This document shows, in pieces, positions 57,647-64,000 of a DNA stretch of 64,000 nucleotides. The stretch's first letter is position 1. Each line of letters begins with the position of its first letter. The notes below the pieces were generated by a model. That model had not been told where the DNA came from, searched no databases, and saw only the letters and a list, made by a program, of their open reading frames with translations. Both the position numbers and the translations under genes were made by a program. This DNA is from Fibrobacter sp. UBA7003 (GTDB lineage: Bacteria > Fibrobacterota > Fibrobacteria > Fibrobacterales > Fibrobacteraceae), in NCBI GenBank assembly GCA_002449765.1, contig DJXN01000015.1:310001-374000 (forward strand), in the 5' to 3' direction.

Positions 57647-58087
57647 ATGGACCATACAAAACTGACTCAAAGCTTAGAAGACTACTTGGAAATGGTGCAC
57701 ATGTTGCGCCTGGCGAACGGGCTTGCCCGCGTCAAGGATATTGCCGCGGCTCTCGGCGTGAAAATGCCATCGGTTGCAAAGGCCATGGTGGAACTCAAGA
57801 AGATGGGCCTTGTGAGGCAGGAACCCTACAGCGGCGTGGAACTCACCGAAGAGGGCGAACGCGTTGCCGCCATGATTTTGAACCGTCATATTCTTCTGAA
57901 GGGTTTCCTGATTAAGCTGGGCGTTTCCGAAGCGATTGCCGACAAGGATGCCTGCAGCATGGAACATATCCTTTCGGCGGAGACTCTCGGTAAGATTGAG
58001 GATTTTGTGAAGCCGACGGACGCGATTTCGTCGGCTAAAAAATTAAAACCCGCCGCGAAAAACGGCAAAAAAGCAGGTGAAAAGTAA
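57647..58087 (+). CDS. DtxR/MntR-family metal-dependent regulator
   Basis: 146 residues. The N-terminal winged HTH has LTQSLEDYLEMVHMLRL, RVKDIAAALGVKMPSVAKAM, VELKKMGLVRQEPYSGVELT and EEGERVAAMILNRH, all characteristic of MntR/IdeR proteins. The following dimer/metal region (FLIKLGVSEAIADKDACSMEHI) carries candidate ligands Asp, Cys, Glu and His. There is no SH3-like third domain; instead a short Lys-rich tail. The FeoA and FeoB genes follow in the same operon and five boxes precede it, so it probably represses its own Feo operon when Fe(II) is plentiful. Confidence 0.9.
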   Translation: MDHTKLTQSLEDYLEMVHMLRLANGLARVKDIAAALGVKMPSVAKAMVELKKMGLVRQEPYSGVELTEEGERVAAMILNRHILLKGFLIKLGVSEAIADKDACSMEHILSAETLGKIEDFVKPTDAISSAKKLKPAAKNGKKAGEK

Positions 58088-58088
58088 C

Positions 58089-58373
58089 ATGAGCTGTAAT
58101 TGTGGTTGCGGCGGAAAGTCGCAAACGAAAAAGTGGAGTACCGAGCCCAAGTTCTCGGAACTCAAGAAGGGCGACAAGGTAGAAATCGTCGGTTATAACG
58201 AAGGCGATTCCCGTTACAAGTCGAAGCTTCTGTCCATGGGCCTTGTGCGTGGCGTTCAAATGGAAGTCTTGCAGGTGGCCCCTCTCGGCGATCCGATTGA
58301 AGTAAGCGTATTGTCTTACAGGCTCTCGCTCCGTAAAGAAGAAGCCAATGTTCTCAAGTTAAGGAGGGTATAA
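58089..58373 (+). CDS. feoA: FeoA family protein with N-terminal cysteine cluster
   Basis: About 94 residues. The start ATG 58089 lies one base after the regulator's stop; a GTG at 58077 is an alternative. The protein starts MSCNCGCGGKSQTKK, a CxCxC cluster not present in FeoA-1, then the FeoA SH3-like domain: FSELKKGDKVEIVGYNEGD, KLLSMGLVRGVQMEVLQVAP, LGDPIEVSVLSYRLSLRKEEA. The stop overlaps the feoB ATG (TAATG). The cysteines could bind iron or a cluster. Confidence 0.92.
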   Translation: MSCNCGCGGKSQTKKWSTEPKFSELKKGDKVEIVGYNEGDSRYKSKLLSMGLVRGVQMEVLQVAPLGDPIEVSVLSYRLSLRKEEANVLKLRRV

Positions 58374-61336
58374 TGGCTGCCAGAAAACTTTTGACGATTG
58401 CAATTGCCGGTAACCCGAACTGCGGTAAGACGGCTCTCTTTAACGCCCTTACGGGTGCACGCCAGCATGTGGGTAACTGGCCTGGCGTGACGGTCGAAAA
58501 GAAGGAAGGTTACTTTGAACTGGGCGACCGCCAGATTCGCCTGGTGGACCTTCCGGGTACTTACGCTTTGTTCGCAAATGCCGAAGACGAACGCGCTGCT
58601 GTCGATTACTTGCTCAGCCGCGAAGCGAGCCTGATTATCAACATTGTCGATGCGACGAACCTGGAACGCAACCTGTTCCTTACGAGCCAGCTTGCCGACA
58701 TGAAGATTCCGATGGTGATTGCCGTCAACATGATGGACATTGCCGAAAATCGCGGAATCCAGCTGGATCTCGACGAACTTTCTGATTTCTACGGCGTGCC
58801 GTGCATTCCGCTTTCTGCCGTGAGCGAAAAGAGCGTCACTAACTTTATTAGCCAGATGGGCCACGTGCTTGCGAGCCCGATGCCGCTCCCGAAGCAGATG
58901 GTTTACGGCGACAAGGTCGAAGAGGCCGTGAAGGTTTTGGAACCGAAGGTGGCTCCGGTCGCAAAGCTCTTGGATGCAGATGCTCGCTGGGTTTCGCTCA
59001 TGTACTTGGGCAACCAGAAGAGCTATGCAGACAAATTCGCTGAAGCGGGCGTGAAGCTTGACAAGGCCGAAGTCGTGAAGATTCTGGGCGAAGAGCCGGA
59101 ATTTGCGATGGCCGAAAACCGCTATTCCATTTCTCACGAGGTGGCGGGGAAGGCGATTGTTTCTGCGCGCGCCAAGAAGACTTTCTCGGACAAGCTTGAC
59201 GCCGTTCTTTTGAACCGCTGGGCGGCTCTCCCGATTTTCCTGGTCATCATGTATCTGGTGTTCTGGATTGCGGTGACGATCGGTTCTGCGTTCATTGATT
59301 TCTTTGACGTGCTGTTCGGTGCGATTTTCGTGGATGGCCTCGGCTACCTGCTGGGCGATGTACTCGGCTGCCCCTCCTTTGTCACGGCTGTTCTCGCCGA
59401 CGGTATCGGTGCCGGTATCCAGACGGTTTCGACCTTCATCCCGGTCATCTTCTTCATGTTCCTGTGCCTTTCGTTCTTGGAAGACTCGGGTTACATGGCC
59501 CGCGCGGCTTTCGTTGCAGACCGTTTCATGAGATTCCTCGGGCTCCCGGGTCGTGCCTTCGTGCCGATGATGGTGGGCTTCGGTTGCGGCGTGCCGGCCA
59601 TTATGGGCACCCGCGTGCTGGAATCCAAGCGTGAACGCTTCCTCACCATCTTCTTGGTGCCGTTCATGAGCTGCGGCGCACGCCTCCCGGTGTATGCACT
59701 GTTTGCGGCGGCATTCTTCGGCAAGATGGCGGGCACAGTGGTGTTCCTGCTTTACCTCGCCGGTGTGCTGTTCGCCATCGCTTACGGTTTGTTCCTGAAG
59801 AGGTCGCTTTTCCAGGGCCAGGCCAGCAACTTTGTGATGGAACTTCCGCCGTATCACTTGCCCAAGTTCAAGTCCTTGATGATTCACTGCTGGCAGCGCC
59901 TGCGCGACTACATCTGGCGCGCCGGTAAGGTGATTACGCTTGCCGTTGCTGTGCTCGGGTTCCTCAACAGTTTTGGTATTGTGGAGAAGATGTATGTCGA
60001 TGTTGACGGCAAGACGACCGAAATTGTCCAGGCCGAAGACGGTTACCAGATGGTCAAGGAAAATGAAGAAGGCGAGACTGAAAATGTTGCTCTCCCCGAA
60101 GGTTTCGTTGTTGACGAATCCAAGGTGGTGAAGTCAAACGAGTTCACTGCCGGTAACGGCGACTCCGAAAACAGCTTGCTTTCTATAATCGGTAAGGCCA
60201 TTACGCCGGTATTCGAACCCTTCGGTGTCGAAAAAGAAAACTGGCCTGCATCCGTGTCGCTGTTCACTGGCCTGTTGGCCAAGGAAGCTGTTATCGGTAC
60301 CATGAACTCCCTCTATTCCATGGTGGGGGAGAATGCCGATGCTCCTGCAGATGGTTCGACAAGCTCCGCAACCGATAAGGTCACTGAGCCTGCCGAAGTG
60401 ACCGTCGCAAAGGAAAAGGCTGAAGAACCCGCACCGGAACAAGTTGCCGTTGCTGACTCTGCTGCTACAGATAGCGTGAAGGCTGATTCGACAGTCGCCG
60501 CTGCTGATTCCGCTGCAACTGATAGCGCTGTGGTTGCCGATAGTGCCGCAGCACCTGCTGAATCCGCAGAAGTTGTTGCCGAAGCCGCTCCTGCCGAAGA
60601 AAAGCCGCTTATCGCCGGCATTGATGAATGTCCCGTCGAAGAAGAGGAAGAAGGTGGCGCACCCGACATCAAGGGCGCCGTGCTCGAAGCTCTCGGCTCA
60701 ATTCCTGCTAACCTCGCCGAAGTCTTCGGTTCGCTTACCGACCCGCTGGGAACCTCCGGCGAATTGGAAGGCCAGGAAGCCGCCGAACTCAAGAAGGAAA
60801 CTCTGGACAAGATTACCAACGCCAAGGTGCTGACCTGCGAAGAATTCGCTGCCATCGAAACCTTCGGCGAAGAAGAGGAAGACGAAAAGACCCGCGAAGC
60901 TGTGTTCGCAAAGCTCGCTGCCGCCGGCCTCGAACTCTCCGAAGACGAAATGGGCGCTCTCGAAGAAGGCGACCTTTCTGAAACCGCCGACATCTACGCC
61001 AACCTCCGCTCTTACTTCCACAATCCGGACAAGAACGGTAACCCGGTGGATGGCTTTAGCTGGCAGGTGTTTGCGTTCCTCATCTTCATCTTGCTTTACG
61101 TGCCGTGCCTTGCCGCCATGGGCGTGGTTACCCGTGAAATCGGCCTCGGTCTCGCCATCCTGATGGCGACCGTGCAGACGATCCTTGCCTGGGCGATTGC
61201 TGTGCTCCTCTACCAGGTCCCCGTTGGCGGAAACATGACATGGATTGTCGCTGCCATCGTGGTGCTCGTGGGTACGGGAATCTTCCTCAAGCTCTTCGGC
61301 ATGAAGGCGAATAAAGAAAAGCGTTTCGAAGACTAA
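58373..61336 (+). CDS. feoB: Ferrous iron transport protein B with a long acidic insertion
   Basis: 987 residues, far longer than the usual 650-800. The G domain has AGNPNCGKTALFNALTGARQ, HVGNWPGVTVEKKEG, DLPGTYALF and AVNMMD. Gate 1 is FGCGVPAIMGTRVLE; the second gate region has LYVPCLAAMGVVTRE near the end. Two inserts are unusual: a roughly 55-residue periplasmic-like part around 540-600 and a 230-residue Ala/Glu/Asp-rich segment (about 650-895) with repeated DSAATDS units placed before the last helices. A terminator follows. It is the second FeoB of the window and the one under DtxR-type control. Confidence 0.95.
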   Translation: MAARKLLTIAIAGNPNCGKTALFNALTGARQHVGNWPGVTVEKKEGYFELGDRQIRLVDLPGTYALFANAEDERAAVDYLLSREASLIINIVDATNLERNLFLTSQLADMKIPMVIAVNMMDIAENRGIQLDLDELSDFYGVPCIPLSAVSEKSVTNFISQMGHVLASPMPLPKQMVYGDKVEEAVKVLEPKVAPVAKLLDADARWVSLMYLGNQKSYADKFAEAGVKLDKAEVVKILGEEPEFAMAENRYSISHEVAGKAIVSARAKKTFSDKLDAVLLNRWAALPIFLVIMYLVFWIAVTIGSAFIDFFDVLFGAIFVDGLGYLLGDVLGCPSFVTAVLADGIGAGIQTVSTFIPVIFFMFLCLSFLEDSGYMARAAFVADRFMRFLGLPGRAFVPMMVGFGCGVPAIMGTRVLESKRERFLTIFLVPFMSCGARLPVYALFAAAFFGKMAGTVVFLLYLAGVLFAIAYGLFLKRSLFQGQASNFVMELPPYHLPKFKSLMIHCWQRLRDYIWRAGKVITLAVAVLGFLNSFGIVEKMYVDVDGKTTEIVQAEDGYQMVKENEEGETENVALPEGFVVDESKVVKSNEFTAGNGDSENSLLSIIGKAITPVFEPFGVEKENWPASVSLFTGLLAKEAVIGTMNSLYSMVGENADAPADGSTSSATDKVTEPAEVTVAKEKAEEPAPEQVAVADSAATDSVKADSTVAAADSAATDSAVVADSAAAPAESAEVVAEAAPAEEKPLIAGIDECPVEEEEEGGAPDIKGAVLEALGSIPANLAEVFGSLTDPLGTSGELEGQEAAELKKETLDKITNAKVLTCEEFAAIETFGEEEEDEKTREAVFAKLAAAGLELSEDEMGALEEGDLSETADIYANLRSYFHNPDKNGNPVDGFSWQVFAFLIFILLYVPCLAAMGVVTREIGLGLAILMATVQTILAWAIAVLLYQVPVGGNMTWIVAAIVVLVGTGIFLKLFGMKANKEKRFED

Positions 61337-61353
61337 CCTTTGGAATCAAGAAC

Positions 61354-61390
61354 AGGGCTGGTGGGCCCAAAACCTGCCAGCCCTTTATTA
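61354..61390 (+). terminator. Intrinsic terminator after feoB-2
   Basis: AGGGCTGG / CCAGCCCT 8-bp stem extended by GG/CC past a 2x2 internal loop, then TTTATTAAAAA. Confidence 0.7.
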
Positions 61391-61401
61391 AAAATCTTGA
61401 A

Positions 61402-61415
61402 TTAGATTAGTCTAA
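61402..61415. promoter_or_regulatory. DtxR-like box before the outer-membrane barrel gene
   Basis: TTAGATTAGTCTAA within ATTAGATTAGTCTAAT; same family as the five boxes before 57647. It is about 150 bases before ATG 61564. Confidence 0.6.
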
Positions 61416-61563
61416 TTTTTAAAACTAAACTAAAACCTCTTGGCACGCATTTTGCAACGTTAGTACACAGAAAGTGATAGCCAAGCGTTTTTGTAGCACT
61501 ATTTGTAAAAAACCTGACGGAGTGTTACAAAAACAGAAAATTAATCCGTCAAGGGAGAAAAAA

Positions 61564-62955
61564 ATGAAAAACCGTTTGACGTCTAATCTCTTGTTCGGCC
61601 TTGCAGCCGCCTCCGTGTTTGCGATGCCTGCATTCGCTCAGGAAGCCGCCCCTGCTGCCGAAGCCCCTGCTACAGCCCCCGTTGCTGAAGCTCCTGCCCA
61701 AGCTGCCCCGGCCCCTGCACAGGAAACCCCTGCCGCAGCACCTGCAGAACAGGCTGCTCCAGCTCCCGCCGCAGAACAGGCAAAGGCCGAAGAACCGGCT
61801 CCCGCTGAAGAAAAGGCTCCTGCCGAAAACACGAACCCCGGTGAAGTTGCTGCCGCTGCAGGTAACGCTCTCGATATGCTCAAGGCAAGCATGAGTGAAG
61901 CAACTTCTGCCGCCAACATGGAAGTTAAGTTCTCCGGCGAAGTCGAATTCGACGCCTATACGGGCGATGTCTTGAACGATGACGACCTGAACCATGAATA
62001 CGCATCTACGTTCGACCTGAATGTGGAAGTGAAGTTCAACGAAAAGTGGTCTGCATTCGTGGGCCTCGAAGCCGATGGCGAGACGGATAGCCCCGCTGCG
62101 GTCTATAACGGCGCCTACGTTCAGTACCAGCCGGCCGATTTCTTCGCCGTCAAGCTGGGTGACCTGACCTTCTCGGAAGGCGCGTTCAATGCCTACTACG
62201 GCTACGATGATCCGGCCGACAATGCTGCGGGCATGAAGGAACACGATATTCGCGGTCTTGAAATTGACTTGGCGGGCCTTGTGCTCGGTTTCGGTTTTGG
62301 TCGTGGCGATAATGATTTTGCCGATGACGAAGGCGCAAAGGTCTACGACATTCACGCTGCCTACGATTTCGATATCGCCGGTCAGCACCTGCGTCCGTTC
62401 GTTGACTACAAGAGCTTCCAGACGGCTCAGCACAACGAATTCCATGCCGGTGTCGAGGCGGGCCTGAATATCGGTGGCTTTGGCTTTAGGGCCGTGTACG
62501 GCTTCCATGCCGATTACCTGGGTGACGACGGCGACGTGGTCGATGGTCAGGACTGGACTTCTACTGCCCACGCCTTCTTGGTCGAGCCGACTTTTGAAGT
62601 GGGTATGTTCGATATCAAGACGACCGCCTTCTATGCCATTGTCGATAGGGGCGATGCCGACGAAGATGCGAGCGACCTTGATAACGGCGAAATTCCGGAA
62701 TACTTCTTCGTGTATGCCGAACCCGCCTTCAAGCTTGCCGAATTCATCAAGCTCGGCATTCCTGTAGAATACCACACCAATACAATGGATGATGACGATG
62801 ATTCCGCCGCTACGTTCGATGTCGGTGCCCGTGCCTACATTACACCGGTGGAAAACCTCGAAATCACGGCCTTCGGCATGGTGGATATTCCCGTGCAGGA
62901 TAACGAGGACGATACCGCGCTGCGCTTCGGTCTCGAAACCGTATTCAGCTTCTAA
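61564..62955 (+). CDS. Outer-membrane beta-barrel protein with Ala/Pro-rich N-terminal linker
   Basis: About 463 residues, ATG 61564 with AAGGGAG upstream (the frame is open earlier without a ribosome site). The signal peptide ends ASVFAMPAFA. Residues about 22-100 are an Ala/Pro/Glu-rich linker with repeated PAAEAPA-like units, which could cross or bind peptidoglycan. The remainder alternates acidic turns and amphipathic strands (KFSGEVEFDAYTGDV; FFAVKLGDLTFSEGAFNAYY; LRPFVDYKSF) and ends LRFGLETVFSF, a C-terminal Phe. It is a porin-like protein, probably abundant. A DtxR-like box suggests iron-responsive expression. Confidence 0.82.
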   Translation: MKNRLTSNLLFGLAAASVFAMPAFAQEAAPAAEAPATAPVAEAPAQAAPAPAQETPAAAPAEQAAPAPAAEQAKAEEPAPAEEKAPAENTNPGEVAAAAGNALDMLKASMSEATSAANMEVKFSGEVEFDAYTGDVLNDDDLNHEYASTFDLNVEVKFNEKWSAFVGLEADGETDSPAAVYNGAYVQYQPADFFAVKLGDLTFSEGAFNAYYGYDDPADNAAGMKEHDIRGLEIDLAGLVLGFGFGRGDNDFADDEGAKVYDIHAAYDFDIAGQHLRPFVDYKSFQTAQHNEFHAGVEAGLNIGGFGFRAVYGFHADYLGDDGDVVDGQDWTSTAHAFLVEPTFEVGMFDIKTTAFYAIVDRGDADEDASDLDNGEIPEYFFVYAEPAFKLAEFIKLGIPVEYHTNTMDDDDDSAATFDVGARAYITPVENLEITAFGMVDIPVQDNEDDTALRFGLETVFSF

Positions 62956-62976
62956 TTACTTCATAGAATGCCCAAT

Positions 62977-63009
62977 AAAGGGACTGTGGCTTTTGCCGCG
63001 GTCCTTTTT
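62977..63009 (+). terminator. Intrinsic terminator after the barrel gene
   Basis: AAAGGGACTGTGGC / GCCGCGGTCCTTTT stem with two wobble pairs, one mismatch and a TTTT loop, merging into a T-tract. Confidence 0.8.
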
Positions 63010-63013
63010 CTGT

Positions 63014-63027
63014 CTAAATGGAGTAGA
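63014..63027 (+). promoter_or_regulatory. CTAAATGGAGTAGA box before the ECF S-component gene
   Basis: Matches the second half-site of the paired repeats at 37957 and 39497, 58 bases before ATG 63085. No partner box 20 bp upstream (a terminator lies there). Confidence 0.35.
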
Positions 63028-63084
63028 AAAAAGCGCATCAAAAAACTCTATTTGGCGTGCATTTGTTTGCTATTGGAGACTTTT

Positions 63085-63699
63085 ATGAGTAATGTAAGAT
63101 CGACCGGAAAAAAAACATCGAATACGTTGGTCCGCGACCTGGTGAACGTGGGCGTTTTTGCGGCGCTTTATATCGTGCTTGGTTTTATGTCGTCGAGCAT
63201 CGGCTACATTCCCGCCCTTATTGTTTTTTCGACCGCGAGCATTGCGCTTGTGACGAGTGTTCCCATGTTCCTGTTCTATTCGAAAATAGAAAGGCCGATC
63301 CTGTGCTGTATGCTTTTTTGCGGCATTTTCGGGGGAGCAATGCTGGTGATGGGCCAGAGCGTTATCATGTTTGCGATAAGCCTTGCAGTTGGGCTACTGT
63401 CGGGAACAATTCTGAAAATCATAGGGAAAAATTTTGCCGGCTTGTACATGGCAAACATTGTCTTGAGCCTAATGAGTTCTTCGATGATGCTTCCGCTTTG
63501 GCTTTATACCGAGAAATATCTGGAATATACCCGTGGCATGTGCGACGAAGGTTACGTTGCGAAGTTGGCGGAACTTTCTAACAGTATCTGGCCCCTGGTC
63601 GGAATTTACACCTTCGGCATCTTGGGTGCCGTTATCGGTGGACTTGTGGCCCGCCGCATCATGAAAAAGCATTTTGAACGGATTGGTCTTGCCCGGTGA
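63085..63699 (+). CDS. ECF transporter S component, Trep_Strep/MptD-like
   Basis: About 204 residues from ATG 63085 with TTGGAG upstream; the frame open to 62968 starts within the terminator and is rejected. Six hydrophobic segments: LVNVGVFAALYIVLGFMSSS, IGYIPALIVFSTASIALVTS, ILCCMLFCGIFGGAMLVMGQ and further C-terminal helices ending GAVIGGLVARRIMKKHFER. This fits the TIGR02185-type substrate-binding subunit. The natural substrate of this subgroup is unknown. The next gene starts within its stop codon. Confidence 0.85.
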   Translation: MSNVRSTGKKTSNTLVRDLVNVGVFAALYIVLGFMSSSIGYIPALIVFSTASIALVTSVPMFLFYSKIERPILCCMLFCGIFGGAMLVMGQSVIMFAISLAVGLLSGTILKIIGKNFAGLYMANIVLSLMSSSMMLPLWLYTEKYLEYTRGMCDEGYVAKLAELSNSIWPLVGIYTFGILGAVIGGLVARRIMKKHFERIGLAR

Positions 63700-64000
63700 A
63701 ATTGGACCCTCGGACAAAACTGTTCTTAACGATTGCAGGGAACAGCATCATTCTTTCCGCACCAGTGATTTACGGCGCCATGATTGTTGTTTTGCCGGCG
63801 GTTTTATTGGTGCTTGAAAAAAGATGGCGTTTTTCCCTACTCTTTTCTTTCTTGTACGCAATATCTGCATTCAGTTTTGATTATTTAAAAACGATGGATG
63901 TCGGACTGGCGGGCACGCTGTTTGTCTCAACGATGATGCTTGTTTCGCATGTGATGCCGATAAGCGTTATTTTTTACTATGTCATGACGACCACCAAGGT
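63696..64000 (+). CDS. ECF transporter T component (EcfT/CbiQ-like), truncated by window edge
   Basis: The GTG at 63696 overlaps the previous TGA (GTGA), and the frame is open to the right edge. The translation opens VKLDPRTKLFLTIAGNSIIL, the DPRTKL motif that starts EcfT transmembrane subunits, followed by hydrophobic segments (VIYGAMIVVLPAVLLVLE, FSLLFSFLYAISAF, LAGTLFVSTMMLVSHVMP). About 101 codons are visible. The ATPase genes of the module presumably follow beyond the window. Confidence 0.8.
   Translation, partial: MKLDPRTKLFLTIAGNSIILSAPVIYGAMIVVLPAVLLVLEKRWRFSLLFSFLYAISAFSFDYLKTMDVGLAGTLFVSTMMLVSHVMPISVIFYYVMTTTK

Noticed and set aside
58316..59887. Minus-strand open frame (523 codons)
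   Set aside because: Antisense to feoB; His/Glu/Arg-rich repetitive translation with no domain.

Overview
The window most resembles a Fibrobacter-type genome (phylum Fibrobacterota). Pointers are a TIGR02147-type regulator fused by overlap to a lipoprotein gene, serine/asparagine-rich lipoprotein leaders, Gram-negative envelope genes (ExbB/ExbD/TonB, RND pumps, beta-barrels) and moderate GC with AT-rich inserts. This is inference from gene content and style; no rRNA or tRNA gene was seen.

Layout. 0-11 kb holds mixed housekeeping and envelope genes: a formylglycine-generating-enzyme-like protein cut by the left edge, YchF GTPase, lipoproteins, a peptidase MA-like protein, asparaginase, phosphatidylserine decarboxylase, an endonuclease III-like protein and a GerW/YtfJ protein. 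11-15.3 kb has serC, an EI24 membrane protein, a degenerate RelA-type HD protein and metF. 15.4-21.6 kb is one leftward run of six genes: RND pump, LolA-like carrier, beta-barrel, TonB, ExbB, ExbD. 22.2-25.3 kb is an AT-rich accessory island with a PD-(D/E)XK nuclease-like protein and two proteins sharing a domain. 25.5-29.7 kb is FeoA/FeoB, a ZIP transporter and a DMT transporter with a histidine-rich tail. 29.7-41.8 kb has a second RND pump, flavodoxin, a DUF3793 protein, a pair of ABC half-transporters, an AraC regulator, a propeller-like lipoprotein and a TonB-dependent receptor, which together look like an iron or metallophore uptake locus. A small protein and a P1B-type ATPase follow. 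44.7-57.2 kb is an accessory region: an orphan gene pair, McrBC, an ORF6N protein whose gene carries perfect 27-bp palindromes, and a compact five-gene operon headed by a double AAA+ ATPase and preceded by a WYL regulator. 57.6-61.3 kb is a DtxR-type regulator with a second FeoA/FeoB, then an outer-membrane barrel and the start of an ECF-type transporter.

Regulation is unusually legible. (1) DtxR-like boxes (TTAG-N6-CTAA) are repeated five times before the DtxR/Feo operon and recur before the barrel gene, the DUF3793 gene and (imperfectly) the AraC gene. (2) Pairs of TGGA-containing direct repeats spaced 19-20 bp precede the RND/TonB operon, FeoAB-1, the propeller lipoprotein and the TonB-dependent receptor, suggesting one regulator, possibly the AraC protein encoded here. 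(3) A palindrome (CGACA-N5/6-TGTCG type) sits before the WYL gene, the AAA+ operon and, 10 kb away, the orphan pair at 44.7 kb, joining them into one candidate regulon. (4) At least nine genes carry a TAnnT(T/G) element exactly 6-7 nt before the ATG and no Shine-Dalgarno, suggesting leaderless mRNAs.

The best candidate for an undescribed system is the WYL-controlled AAA+ / unknown / alpha-beta hydrolase / unknown / SLOG-like operon (51.2-57.3 kb) with its apparent satellite pair (44.6-46.1 kb). No CRISPR array, insertion sequence, rRNA or tRNA gene was recognised.
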